Notes under the pieces: generated by a model
Databases searched by the model: none
Told to the model about the DNA's origin: nothing
Seen by the model: the letters and a program-made list of their open reading frames with translations, nothing else
Part shown: piece after piece, positions 33,121 through 46,188 of the stretch
Layout: the number at the start of each line of letters is the position of its first letter
Position numbering within the stretch: the stretch's first letter is position 1
Source: Rhizoclosmatium globosum
Taxonomy: Eukaryota > Chytridiomycota > Chytridiomycetes > Chytridiales > Chytriomycetaceae
Assembly: GCA_002104985.1 (NCBI GenBank)
Contig: MCGO01000007.1
Coordinates: 496,001 to 560,000 of the forward strand
Length of the DNA: 64,000 nucleotides
Reading direction: 5' to 3'
Program-made: the position numbers and the translations under genes

Positions 33121-35688
33121 ATGGCTGCCTCTTCTCGCCCCATCGACTCCATCAAAAGGAGGAAGAGTAAGCATAGCTCGTCCCTTTCGCAGCTAATCCA
33201 GTCTTTCCAGTTCCACACAAACACACAACCGTCAATTGGGAAACCCCTCAATCCTTCAATCCTCATGGCCCTTACTTTCATCTCCCTCTTTATCCGCTTG
33301 TTTCGCATATCAAATCCACATGAAGTCGTGTTTGACGAGGTACCTACCCATATCCTTGTTCGCTTGTGAATGTGTCCTCATTTCTTGACAGGTCCACTTT
33401 GGTGGTTTTGCAACCAAGTACTTATCAGGTACCTCATATCAGCCTCCTTGCAACAATATCAAACTCATCTCATTCTCAGGAAAGTTCTTTATGGACGTCC
33501 ATCCGCCTCTTGGGAAGTTGCTCTATGCTTCTGCAGGAGTTCTGTCTGGATCGTACAACCGCACATTCACATTCGAAAAGATTGGAACGGATTACTTGCC
33601 GTCGCATGTGCCGTATGTGTTTATGAGGTTGTTTCCCGCTGTGACAGGGGCATTGATGATCCCAACTGCCTATGGAACATTGAGAAAGTTAGGCACTTCC
33701 ACCATCTCGTCTGTGCTTGTTGCGGGAATGCTGTTGCTAGAGAATGCATTTGTAACGTACGTCTTCTAACTCGTTTATATCACCAAACTCTGACGAATCG
33801 TGAACAGCCAATCCCGACTTATCCTTCTTGATGCATTCCTATTATTCTTTACTTCGCTCACTGTCTATTTCTGGGCTGATTTTCAGAGCTTACAAGAGAA
33901 GCCTTTCTCTGCAGTTTGGTATCGAGCCTTGGCACTTACTGGTGTATCGCTGGGGCTAACTTGTTCCGTCAAATGGGTTGGACTCTTTTTGATTGCAACT
34001 ATTGGACTTCAAACAATTCAAAATCTCTGGACAATTCTTGGAGACTCCAAGCGTGTCTCTCCCAACATCTTCATAAGACATTTTTTCGCTCGAGCCTTCT
34101 GTCTTATCCTTCTCCCCGCGACACTGTATACCATCTTCTTCCAGATCCACTTCCTTGTATTGGGACAGCATGGCGCGGGATCTGGATTTATGAGCCCAGA
34201 ATTCCAGGCGTCACTTAAGGGACGCTCTGTGCCCGACGCGTACCTAAGTGTTGGATATGGAAGTACAATCACGCTCAGACATCACGCTACCAGTGGTGGG
34301 TACTTGCACTCGCACCCACACAACTATCCAGCTGGAAGCAAACAGCAGCAAATCACGTGTTACGGTTTCGCAGATGCAAACAGTAATTTCCTGGTGGAGA
34401 AAGCAGGCGGAGTTTCGTTCAACCCGAAAGAATTTGAAGGGTTAAGGGATGGCCAGATTATTCGGTTGAAACACATTGCAACGAATAAGCATCTACATTC
34501 TCACGATAAGCCACCGCCGTTGAGTAACAAGGACTATCACTTTGAAGTCTCAGGGTATGGAATCTCTTTGGATACAAATGACCATTGGAGAGTTGAAGTT
34601 GTGCCCAAAAAGAAGAAGGGATGGGGAAGTGGAGGGATGGTTCGTGCAATGCATGATGAAATCAAACTTATGCATGTGAACCGACGGTGTTATCTGTTTT
34701 CACACAAGAAGAAGCTTCCGGAATGGGGATTTTCTCAACAGGAAGTTACGTGTGCCAAGAATGGAAACAGGCCTGGTGCTATTTGGAGAATCGAAGGGAA
34801 TACTAATCCACTATGTAAGTTCTTGTATATGTACTTGCCTATTGTGTGATACTTACAAATGCTCATTCAGTACCCACATCTGCTGTGAAGGCGAACTACA
34901 TACCTCTTACATTCTGGCAAAAATTTATCGAACTGCACCAAAAGATGTGGGAAGTCAATTCCGGCTTGACAAAGTCGCATCCTTATGAATCCCGTCCCGG
35001 GGACTGGCCCTTCATGGTTCGTGGAATCAACTTCTGGACTCATAAAGAGAAAGGGAATGGACGACAGATATATTTGATTGGGAATCCTTTTGTGTGGTGG
35101 ATTGCGACATGTAGTGTTGTTGCATGTATGTTCGTTGTACTTGTTGGTGTGGCGTTGGTTAAACGGCGGATATTGCAGTTTACAGATCGTTAGTACTTTG
35201 TTCTTTCAGTTGCCATCAATTGACCTATTTTTGCAGTGCAATTTGTGCGAACTTGGTCTGCCGCTCAGCTCCTTTCATCAGCCTACATCTTTCACTATAT
35301 ACCTTTCTTCTTAATGCACCGCCAGTTATTCCTGCACCACTACTTACCATCCCTCTACTTTTCCATTCTGTCTATTGGAATTTTGTTTGATCTTGTTACT
35401 CTCCGCCTACCTCGCCCCGTCAAGCTCGTACTTGCCTGCACAATCATGGCAATCACTATTCTAATATTCTTAGACTACAGCCCTCTGAGTTATGGTTTCT
35501 TAATGCACAAACGGCATTGTGAGAGACTCAAGTGGAGGAGGGATTGGGATTGGTCGTGCATCAACAGTATTGATGACACGCACGATATTTTGCCGCATCC
35601 GGGGGAAGTTCTACATCACGATGATGGAAAACATGCGATGGTGCAAGTGAGTACTATTTTAAATGGTACAGTTGGGAAGAGTGGATGA
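33121..35688 (+). CDS. Dolichyl-phosphate-mannose protein O-mannosyltransferase (PMT1/PMT2-like)
   Basis: Six exons: 33121-33339, 33392-33428, 33480-33756, 33808-34814, 34871-35188 and 35237-35688; 769 residues, the usual PMT length. The first lumenal loop holds the acidic catalytic motif HEVVFDEVHFGGFA and DVHPPLGKLL. Central MIR repeats are visible (SGGYLHSHPHNYP, NKHLHSHDKPPP, RRCYLFSHKKKLPEWG). The late segment RPGDWPFMVRGINFW..QIYLIGNPFVWW is the PMT signature, followed by C-terminal membrane helices. The enzyme moves mannose from Dol-P-Man to Ser/Thr of secretory proteins in the ER. Subfamily assignment is tentative. The tail after WRRDWDW is unusual and His/Asp-rich (HHDDGKHAMVQ); an unrecognised 3' intron at 35646 could change the last ~14 residues. 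It ends 29 bp from the convergent dolichol kinase gene. Confidence 0.92.
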
Positions 35689-35717
35689 TGTAATTAAACT
35701 AAACTATCGAGATTCTC

Positions 35718-37614
35718 TCAATTGTACATGAACAAATAAGATAGAGAAATACTCATAAAGGGAAGTAATAAGTTATCGTTTTGTTCACTGCAAGAAATGT
35801 AAGGGTTAATGAAAGGCTATAGGTAATTTACAACTGACCTGACAGCTTCGAGTAAGCCTGAATTGGAGAGCACTTTAGTTTAGAACATAGCCATTTGGAT
35901 AGAGCTGACGTACCTGAAATAAGCGCAACTCCAAATTGTTGTAACACTCTCCCTTCACCACCCAAGACAGCCTCTAATAGTACACATGTTCCAAACATAC
36001 TCGCCACAAACGCAATAGTCCCTTCTATTGTTTTGGTACTACTTGGCCACCGATTCTTTCCATATTTGTAACCAACAATCGATGCAGCAGCATCAGCGAT
36101 TCCAAGCGTAATGATTCCATACACGCCATGGAACGTTGCTGAAGCAGTCGTGATCCTATTGATCCATACTGGTAGCGCACATCCAATAAGGAGGTATAAA
36201 TGACTCAGGATAAACACGCCACGATCTTTCTTATCAAGGAACCCTCGCAAGAATCCAGCAACATCTTTTCCGATTGGCCACACATTAAATACGCGAATGT
36301 ATTCCACGAGTATTAGCGCTGATAATGCAACACTGAATGAGAGGTGCATTAAATCGTTCTACAAATGAAACGATGAGACACCATCAATACAATCAAAACG
36401 TACATCAACTAAGTAACCAGGGAGAAACATGGCTACAGCCAGAGCGTGGAAATATTTTCGCTTGAAGTTCAAGTACGTCAATCCTTTTTTGCTTTTATCT
36501 TTGACTTCGTTTTCTGTGATTTCAGCCCCAAAATTCTGCACCGCAAAAAATACACCAATCATCACAATTAAAGCCCAATATACTAAGAGTCCGAGTCGAT
36601 TAATTGGTTTCTCAATAATGAACTGAATCAGCCAGAGGAACGGATCTTCCGTCAAAATCAGAATTGCCCATGGTCGAATAATCACCAGTACAACTGCTGC
36701 TGCGACTGCATAAAACAAAACTGATAATCGAATTGTTTGCGGATTTACTTTGGCTCCTTTGGCGGAAAGTGATGGAATATTGGATAGAATAGGGTATGAA
36801 AGGAATCCAATCAAGATCATTCCGAGAATCAAAGCTTGTGACATGATATGAATAGGAATTCGTGGTATCGATAATATTTGCAGAATGTGTGTAGGACTCA
36901 TCTGAATGTTAACGTTAGATTATCAGCGTTGAAAGCTCAGAGACCCATACCTTCTCTAGAGTCGCAAACAATGCATCCAAAGTAAAAAGAACGAGCATAT
37001 CACTCATAATCATGGCTTCGCCGGAAGTAAAACATCGCTTCAATGTGTGAACGATGTGAACAACAGAAACTGCCGAAAGCAGCGTAGAGACACAAAGAAG
37101 CCCAACAATCAATTCGAAAGAGAGTAGTGACGAGTTGTTTAGGCCTCGTAATTCATACATAGCCCCTCCGAGGACTCCAGCCAGAAGCGGAACAAGCCCC
37201 AATGTCCACACCCCCTTGAACTTGACAGTCAAGAGTACTTTCGGAACTGACATGCATATGTTTATGCATAACAACAGGACAATGTATTGCTTTAAAGATG
37301 GATCGCCCCCCAAGCTTTCAAGTTGAACTAAACAGGCGCTCAGGACGAAAGGAATCAACAGAATGCCCGGCACAATGCCTTGATCTTTCATTCTTTCAAT
37401 GCGATACATGTCTGTTGTTGTGAAGGGTATTCTCTTGACGGGAAGCGGGAGTAATGATATGAGACATCCAGAGGCTAGAGCTACCAACGAATCAGCATGC
37501 CAGACAGTTGAAATGCAATATCGTACCTATTGAAAGGGATTCGTGTCCTTGGTAGTATAGCTTTGTGGCAGCCAGAAACGCCGGAAGAGCTATTATGGAA
37601 GTTTCTCCAACCAT
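35718..37614 (-). CDS. SEC59: Dolichol kinase
   Basis: Six exons: 37614-37527, 37480-36951, 36901-36404, 36358-35914, 35857-35839 (19 nt) and 35787-35718; 549 residues. It has a polytopic membrane profile. The C-terminal domain has the CTP-dependent dolichol kinase signature: FLDKKDRGVFILSHLYLLIGC, GIADAAASIVGYKYGKNRWP, KTIEGTIAF, ending LLEAVSEQNDNLLLP after a 19-nt exon. The protein phosphorylates dolichol in the ER membrane, making the lipid carrier that becomes Dol-P-Man, the sugar donor used by the neighbouring PMT. The start at 37614 (KMVGETS) is the first in-frame ATG after Rab11; an additional upstream exon is possible. Confidence 0.88.
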
Positions 37615-37728
37615 TTTGACAACATCCCATGTGAACTCTGTTGTAGTTCTGATATGAACGGATTCTAAAATGAATAGACTACTCTTTTGTTCAAAACTGG
37701 ACGATAATAAGCAAATAACAATCAAAGG

Positions 37729-38826
<1,098 letters not shown>

Positions 38827-39191
38827 TGCGCGATAGTTCTGGAAGAGTTGTTGTTAGAACCCATTGTCTCTGGCCCACAAACACCGTCAAGTCCTTGCTT
38901 TCTCGCTCCAATTAAACCATCCCGCGCGATCCCTTCGTTGCTGAGAATGTCCCAGACTCCCTAACGATTTCACAGCGCCAAAGTGGGGGCATCCATCAAT
39001 CCCTGCATCGCTCTTGAAGGAGGCCCGGCCCTCATCCAGCCCGTCCAATCAATTCCAAGCCCGGCATTCAGTGTCGTCCGCAGTGGAAGAAGCAGTTTCA
39101 AGGCATCGCAAATAATCCAATTGATGACCCACTCATCAACTCACATTTCGTTTTTCAGAAGAACAGAAAAAAGAGAGTAGAACCACAACAA
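38827..39191. other. Intergenic region between divergent RAB11 and COX17
   Basis: About 365 bp, the likely promoters of both genes. No gene or repeat recognised. Confidence 0.45.
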
Positions 39192-39456
39192 ATGCCTCAG
39201 TCAATCGCAGCTTCGCCATCAGCTCCTTCACCTTCAACTTCGGTAGCTCCAGCGGAACCAGCGTGCAAGCCATGCTGTGCTTGTCCAGATACAAGAAGAG
39301 TCAGGGACGAGTGTGTCATTACTTGTGAGTGCTTGCTCCTGTCAAGATGGCAATAACACTGACAACTTGTGATTAGTTGGAGAGGACTCGGTGCAATGCA
39401 AGGACTTGATTAGTGCTCATCAGCAATGCATGAGAGACATGGGCTTCAAGATCTGA
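39192..39456 (+). CDS. COX17: Copper chaperone Cox17
   Basis: Two exons: 39192-39324 and 39377-39456; 70 residues. The twin CX9C protein has the copper-binding KPCCACPDTRR motif, then RDECV, CKDLISAHQQCM and the conserved ending MRDMGFKI. Cox17 delivers Cu(I) to Sco1 and Cox11 in the mitochondrial intermembrane space for cytochrome c oxidase assembly. It has an Ala/Ser/Pro-rich N-terminal segment of about 26 residues before the copper motif. The gene is too small and split to be seen as one open frame. Confidence 0.95.
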
Positions 39457-39538
39457 ACAGAATGACGATCTCAACTACTTCCTCTTCGACACAGCATCTA
39501 TGTTCATTCTGCACACACATATGAATTGGTTTATTGAT

Positions 39539-40956
39539 TCAAAACCGACTCGAATAATAAACCTGATCCCCGACCTTTGACAATCGTGTGTATTTGAGCA
39601 ATAGCAAGTCGAGCTTCTTTTTGTTCTCAGCCAAGTCTTGGATATATGGCATTATATCTGCGCTTGCCCATTTACGTCGGACTTGGAACAGTTGCTCAAG
39701 TCGGTCTTTGGCGATGGGTGGGAGTTTGGATTTACTGTAACAGCAGAGTTAGGCATTTCAAATCAAGACTTTGTGAATACTCACGGGAAGTACTTGATTT
39801 CTTGGTGCATAGCACTGTTTTCCTCAAGAAGGTACAGTCCCTATCCTGAGATTAGCCAACTGTTTGTGTATGCGATTGGTAACACACACCTGCAAGTATT
39901 CCAGTGATACTTCGAACGCGCTGGGAGTCACTTTCTTCCACTCTTTCATGAAGTTACTTAACGTTGTCTTGTGCTATTACAAATTATTCGAGTAAGCAAG
40001 GGAATTCGAACAAGATTCCGCCTTACTTTCACTTGCATCAGAACCTCTGTCCCAGTCGCACGACAAATCTTTTGAGCAGAGAGTTTATAAATACCAGCTC
40101 CTATTGTAAGAAGATGGCTTCAGGTTAATACACGCAAGCAGAAAGGAATGGTATCGACTCACCAATTTCAACCTCATCCGACATCAAGTGCATACAATGA
40201 AGCACAACAGCCTCAGGAATATCATGCTCCGCCATCATTTGCAACGCATCCTCTTCAGTCAAAGCCGAAATATCCTTCTCATCAATATCACAAGACGCCA
40301 CAAACAGTTGAATAAACTCATTGAGAAATGTGGGACTAATCAATCGGAAAGAACCCTCCAATTCCACAGCCCCCACTGTGTCCAACGCGCTCTTCAGTTC
40401 CATGCGACTCGCTTGGACGATTCCGCCTAGTTCATCCCAAGAATATAATATCGCATCTGAGCCGGCTCCTCCTTGCATACGCTTTTGTTCCTTATGAGGG
40501 CCGTGATACGTCGAAGGTGTGAGGAGTTGGATCAATTGGTCTGTAGCTTTTGGAACGACTCTTTCGAGGTCAATGTAAGAGAACAAGGATGCAGAAACAG
40601 AGTAATTTTCGTTGTCCAAGTCGTTCATCATATCGTCATCCTCTTCGAGCAAGATTGGATGTGCTGTTGTTGCGGTTGAGTGTTGGAGGAGAAGGAGGGT
40701 GTTTGATGTCTGGACTTCTTTGAGTGCGTACGTTGCCGAGTCTGTTGCGGAAAGAGAGTTAGTGGAGGAGTCGTTGGGTGCGTTTCCAGGAACCTGTTGT
40801 AATCACAGCGTCGTCGGCTTCAAGGCCGCGAATCGTGAGAGTGTCGGCCTTGCCATTGTCAATCAGTTGTGCAACTTCGGGAGGCAGTTGGATGAGGCGG
40901 TAGCGGTACTGAGGCTCATTTGGATTGGTATGTGGGTATTGGAGGGTGATGGTCAT
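39539..40956 (-). CDS. DCC1: Sister-chromatid cohesion protein Dcc1
   Basis: Six exons: 40956-40794, 40741-40163, 40100-40027, 39973-39890, 39840-39785 and 39734-39539; 383 residues. Diagnostic segments: RYRLIQLPPEVAQLID, DAVITTDSATYALKEVQTSNTLLLL, VVPKATDQLIQLLTPSTYHGP, and the C-terminal winged-helix end DRLEQLFQVRRKWASADI followed by PYIQDL and LLLLKYTR. With Ctf8 and Ctf18 it forms the alternative clamp loader that binds DNA polymerase epsilon and supports cohesion. The middle has an acidic loop (EEDDDMMNDLDNE). It converges on COX17 82 bp away. Confidence 0.9.
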
Positions 40957-41039
40957 GGTTTGAAGTCAAGTTTCGGACAAATGAATTTACACACTTTATT
41001 GCAGCAAGTTATCAGCATAGTAACATTGAAATAATTAAT

Positions 41040-42462
41040 CTAATCCACCACGTCATTACAGCAATCAAATGACTGATGCCCATACTCTTTGCACTTCACA
41101 CAGAGATGTTGAAACCCACATCGCATCCCACAATGACCCACAGTATTCCTATTTTAACAAAAACATTAGCCTGGCTGTAAAACTAAGATTCTCAACAAAA
41201 TACACCAACCAGTTAATACAGATTTCTTCAGTCCGCTGATTCTGATCTTGACATTCGTTCAAGGGATGTGAACCGTGACATATAACGCAACTGTGACTGA
41301 ATTTACAATGCTCTGAGGAGTTAAGACACTTTCTCGTGTTGAAATAGTGACAGATACGTGGTTTTGATATGCGATTGCGTTTTACTTGTCTTGTATCTGA
41401 TTCTGCAGTCGTGGGAGATTGTGTTCGTTTTTGCAGATTCTTTATGACACAATGGGCGCTTGGTATGGATTGCGATTTCGTGTTGGAGGAGTCTGGTGAG
41501 CGTGTAGAGTTTGTTTGGTTGAGAGTTGGTTTCTTAACACCCTCTTTTCCAGGGGATATAGGCTCGATGGGACTCGTTGCTTTCGAAATAGAGTCAAATT
41601 TTGCTAAATATGTGGATTTCAATGGAGTTGATGGCTCTGGTGGTGATTCAGATACTGATTCAGGTGGACTTGTACATGTGTTTGAAAGACTTGTCGGAGC
41701 AACTGCAAAACGCATCACACGTCGCTTGGTTGCAGAAGAAGCTAAAGCTAAGGTGCTCAGATTGGATGGTAACATGAAATCAGGGCTGTTGGAATCAATT
41801 TGAGTAGTTGATGAAGTAGAGTTGGGTTGCGGCACAGCTTTACACTCCCCAGCCGCTTCCTGCAAGTTGTGAAGCAGGACTTGAATAGGTAAAGAGGAAT
41901 TTGATTGGTATTCCAGATCAGCAACTGGAACAGTTACGTCAGGGATAATAGGGATCGTCATCATCGATGTTGGCTGAGAGTCTACTTGGACTTCAGAGAC
42001 GATACAAGATTGTAATATGGTTGGCTGTTCATTATTTGAAGGTCCAAGCTCAGCAGCAGGCTCAACAGTAGCACTCTTCAAAGCAGCAGAACACTCATTT
42101 GGAACCAATATCGCAGCTGAAGAGCTATCACAGCTTTCGGTATTCTTGGGCATCGGATCTGAATCAGTATTGCGGGGAAGTTCCCCTTCATCAGAGGTTC
42201 CTACTACTTCTGGAGCTTCAGACCAATCCGATTCCTGGCCAGAACTCTCGATCTCGGACTCATATACTAAAAATGGATTCAGAAATAGATCTGGTGGGTC
42301 GCTTGGGGGTTGCTGCTTGACCGCCATTGGTTGTCGCTTCAGTTGCCGAACATCCTCTTTCAATGCAAGAAGGCCGGTCTCGTATTCTAGGACTTTGCAC
42401 TCAAGAAAGACAAGCCGCCGATATATTTCCTGTACAAGGAAGTTATCCACTTCGAGCGGCAT
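41040..42462 (-). CDS. Double CCCH/CCHC zinc-module protein (local family, member 4)
   Basis: Two exons: 42462-41210 and 41148-41040; 453 residues, the longest member. The first true ATG is at 42462 (the frame extends further only from a TTG). N-terminus: IYRRLVFLECKV, the family coiled-coil signature. Then ~300 residues of low-complexity Ser/Thr/Pro/Asn sequence, a basic patch (TRQVKRNRISKPR), and the two modules: C-x3-F-x5-C-x6-C-x-F-x-H-x-C-x2-C, then WNTVGHCGMRCGFQHLCVKC. The intron cuts a TGG codon after two bases, the same place as in member 3. Without splicing the second module would be lost. Confidence 0.75.
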
Positions 42463-42643
42463 ACGTGCGTGTTGGCAGAGGTTATGAGTCAAAATTCTTC
42501 CTTGAAATTTCCCAGAAATTTCCCATTATATTGTTATCATATTGTTTAAGTTGGAAAAAGAAGTGATGACATTTTTGAGTCGTTATCGAGTAGGGTCACA
42601 ACAAGAATCTTCACAAGGAATTAAAATCTAGTTTATTGAAGTT

Positions 42644-44482
42644 CTAACAATAAAGATATACAAACAAAAGAAGAGTAGACAGCGTACTCCTAGTATCACC
42701 ACTCTTCGTTGTTGATACACCATCAACAGCCGGTTTCATAGGAGGAGCGGGGCCTCCAGCAACTTGTGTATTTGAATTCGAAATCGTCGATGAACCCGGT
42801 CCAATAACAACAGGGACATTGATTCCCCCAGAAGTTGCAGCAGGAGGGGCACCTGGTTGATTATTATTCCCATTGTTATTCGCGCCTGGAGCTTGAGTCA
42901 CTGATGGATTGTTTGCAGCAGTAACTGGAGGTGGAGGATTGTTGATGGGTGGTTGTGGAGCAGGCGGAGGAGAAGGAGGAGTTCCCAATGACGGAGCAAT
43001 TCCGTTACCGTTACCGTTGGCAGTCACGGCGAATCCAATTCGATTATTTTGTAGATCATGAAGTGAAAAGAATTTGCGTAAGAAGACTTCGCCAAAGATC
43101 CAAAAGTCCATACCGGCAGTTGCGATGCCTAATTATTGGAGAAAGGGGAATGTAGGTTGAGAATTGAGACAGAATATCAAGTCTGTGAAGTTTACCTAAA
43201 ACGCAGACAACGTTATTTGGAACTGGGACGACATAATCACTGTTTGAAAGCACGAAAGCGGTTCCACCCATCGTAACCGTCACGTCTGGCAATGATCGAC
43301 CCACTGTACAATCCACAGAATAATATGCTCCGAGATTCCGGAAAGCAGACGGGTTTCGCGAAGACAAATAATTGATAACAGTTTGGAATGAGCCGCCATC
43401 GAGAGTGATGAGTGTTGTTGCACTGTCGAAGAAGGTGTATGAACCTCCAGGTGGGGATATTGTTGGGAATCCAGGGATACTGAGAGATCCAGACGAGACG
43501 GCCCAATAATAGTTATAGCTTCCTGGTCCTTCTGATGGAATAATTGGAAGGAATGTGAAACTGCCGTAATATAAGGATGTGTCTACACCGCCGAGGAGCA
43601 GTTTTCCGCCATTTGGGTCTGACGATCCAATGGCAGTGTTTGGATTTATCCATAAGCCAAATACGTTGTTTTGGAGCTTTCCTTGTGATGCTAGGTAATA
43701 CGCAACGGTCTCGTGCTGTTGACCTGGATCATAACATGTTTGAGTGTGACAGAAATTGGGTAATGGCCACGCACCTCCATCCATGCCCCCCTGATAGGTC
43801 AATCCCATAATTCCTTCTGAAGAACCCAACTGATTTCTAATGCTATTGTCAATTGAGGATGCCAAGAGGAACGGCTGAGGGTTGGCAACTGAGTTTGACC
43901 ATTGTAAAACGTCTCTTGCAGGAGTTCCTGTCACTGCACCACTTCCATACGTTACAGATTGTGAGTAAGCAGCGCCATTTGTATACGAGAAAGAAGAAGA
44001 ACGAGAAGTGTCAAACTTTGAAGCCCCGGCACAGCTTGAGCACGCAACTGCAGGAACCCACTAGAAACCACTTTGCACTCAGTAGAAAGAAGCGCCAAAA
44101 GCAACTCGCTCACCAGCACCGACGAGCCCGTGTCAACAAGCACCGTGAATCGCTGGCCACTGATGCTGATTTGCGTGTGAAAGCCGCCGTTGTTGTTGGT
44201 CAGCGAGGCAACATCGCGCCTTGTCCGCCGAACTGGATCAGCCTCCGAATCGTACTTGCGCCGCACATTCGCCGTGTTCGATGCCAGCGACGAAAGAAAC
44301 GCCACGTCGCTTCCAAATGCATTTGACGTCAACGGAAGAACACTTCAACTGGTCAGCCATACAACCACAAACCAATCAATCAACTACAACACTCACAGGA
44401 TCTCTCGTTCCGGAGTACCACTGCCTTGGCCATGGCACAGAGGCAGCACTGCGACGGCCAGTGCAAACAGCTGAAAGACCAT
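42644..44482 (-). CDS. Secreted pepsin-like aspartic protease, probably GPI-anchored
   Basis: Four exons: 44482-44397, 44342-44114, 44060-43196 and 43128-42644; 554 residues. Residues 1-19 are a signal peptide (MVFQLFALAVAVLPLCHGQ); a dibasic-rich propeptide follows (NVRRKYDSEADPVRRTRR). The first active site is VDTGSSVLWVPA; the second is FFDSATTLITLDG, in which Ala replaces the usual Gly (D-S-G-T). The end of the fold (FWIFGEVFLRKFFSLHD, NRIGFA) is present. A Pro/Asn/Gly-rich stalk and a Ser-Thr-hydrophobic C-terminus (STLSTLLLFVYLYC) suggest GPI attachment as in yapsins. Substrate unknown; location cell wall or surface. Confidence 0.88.
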
Positions 44483-44924
44483 CAAATTTTTTGTGAAGTT
44501 GCTCCGAAGTCTGGGGCTTGCACATCTCCATATTCTTGTTTTGTGCAACACTCAATAGAGAAAGTTCTCATTTTTTATCAAATAAAGAGGACATTGGCAT
44601 AAATGTTATGAGAAGAAACCAATACTTAGCCATCATTTACTTCAATCAAAATAATATGTCAAAAATGTGGCTTTAAAATCCAAGCGCTGATCACTCTCCT
44701 CATAAAACGGCAGAAGATTTTTGAATACATCGATTAGCACTATGTTCAGGCTTTGGACTCTTCTGTACTAAGATTCTTTGCTGCAGCGTGAAGAAGTTGG
44801 AAATCAGTGCTGATAGTTCCAGAACAACCTTACCCATATGGTGATGTGATGAGGGGAAGCAAGGATAAGTTCAACGCCCCTTCAAAAGAGTGCACACCAC
44901 AATCACAATTTCAAGCTCCAAAAG
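44483..44924. other. Intergenic region between divergent genes
   Basis: About 440 bp between the aspartic protease (minus) and the unknown gene (plus). No gene or repeat recognised. Confidence 0.45.
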
Positions 44925-45466
44925 ATGCCTGCTGAAGTTGTTGACGCTGCCACTGAAGAAGCCAACCTGAAGTTCCTCAACTCCCTTTCCTTCACCATCC
45001 ATATCAAGATCGAGACATACACGCAGCTGCCTCTTCTCAATCAGTTTGTAGCTCCTGGTATTCAGCCAACCGAGATATCAATCGACCGCGGGCGAGTCGG
45101 ATGGTGGAATAGCGAGATCAGCGATATGGAATATCTGACAGAGGAACAGTGGAACCGCCCTGCTTTGCACAGGAAGGAGTTTGTACTCAAGAACGCTCTT
45201 GATGAGGATCACAACGATGAGTCAAAGACTTTTACTGCACCGAACGGAAACTTTTTTACAGTCCGTGATATGGTTGATATCGTTGAGGCCTTTGAGAGGG
45301 AGTTTCGAGTAAAGTCAGATTGGTTTGGTGGAGTGGACGCTCACCATATCTTCTATGTAAGTCCGCAGTCCGCCGCATTAAAAGACGATTAATTAATTGA
45401 ATGTATTTATAGGAAGGGTTCTTTCAGTATGAGGATGGATCGTTTGGAATCAGTTGGGGGTCTTGA
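44925..45466 (+). CDS. Unknown small acidic protein
   Basis: Two exons: 44925-45356 and 45413-45466; 161 residues. The splice (GTAAGT..TTATAG) keeps frame and ends HHIFYEGFFQYEDGSFGISW. No signal peptide or membrane segment. The sequence is rich in Glu/Asp and aromatic residues, with motifs such as RGRVGWWNSEISDMEYL and DWFGGVDAHH. I do not recognise a family. The coding call rests on splice signals, length and non-repetitive composition. Confidence 0.6.
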
Positions 45467-45567
45467 ATGTTGAACACAAGCGCTTACACATAACAATGCT
45501 CAATAAACTTCGAATCCAAAACATTTATGCGCGTTATACTTATGCGAAATTAATCCCTCATCGTATG

Positions 45568-46131
45568 TCAAACAGAAACCAGACACTTCTCAGCCCCATG
45601 CTCCTCAGAATCACACCTCAAACACTTGTGTTCCTTGTCACACGACTTTCGATGACACAAGAATTTCCCACGTTGCCATAACAAGCAGTAGTCGTGTCTC
45701 CATTGACACGCCTTGAACTTTATGCAGTCCTGAAGGGGATGGAATCCGAAATTCCCGCAGAGAAGACACGTGTGCATGAAACTGCATGAGTCGTTGGACC
45801 ATTTGCATTTGCTTTCCTGAAAGAGGAGACACGCGTGGGAAGGGGCTGATTTATCGGGCCCTTGAACAATGTGGACGAGAGCACGTTTGGCTTTTGGTGT
45901 TTCATAAGCATCTTGTTTCAAAAGCGGTTGTGGAGGGTTCATCTGATTCTGTGGTCCGTTGGAAATGATGGCCGTTTCAATTGGTTTCTGTGGCGTGCGA
46001 AGGGCTTCACGCAACTGCTTGCGGAGCTTCAACTCATCCACTTCCTTTTCAAGTGCTTGAACAGTGAATTCCAAGAACGAGAGCCGGTAGTAGGCTTCCA
46101 TCCAGTCGGGTGGAGTAACATCTGGGTCCAT
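45568..46131 (-). CDS. Double CCCH/CCHC zinc-module protein (local family, member 5)
   Basis: Single exon. The ATG at 46131 gives 187 residues beginning MDPDVTPPDWME; an in-frame ATG at 46176 would add 15. The coiled-coil signature is YRLSFLEFTVQALEKEVDEL. A short linker precedes two modules: C-x3-F-x5-C-x7-C-x-F-M-H-x-C-x2-C..HPLQDC, then C-x3-WQRGKFLC-x4-C-x3-HKCLRC-x4-HG-x4-C. It is the most compact member and has no intron. Function unknown. Confidence 0.75.
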   Translation of the reverse strand: MDPDVTPPDWMEAYYRLSFLEFTVQALEKEVDELKLRKQLREALRTPQKPIETAIISNGPQNQMNPPQPLLKQDAYETPKAKRALVHIVQGPDKSAPSHACLLFQESKCKWSNDSCSFMHTCLLCGNFGFHPLQDCIKFKACQWRHDYCLLWQRGKFLCHRKSCDKEHKCLRCDSEEHGAEKCLVSV

Positions 46132-46188
46132 TTTTGAAAAAAGGGATTTCAACGAACACAAAACAACGCGTTTCATTCATTAATTATT

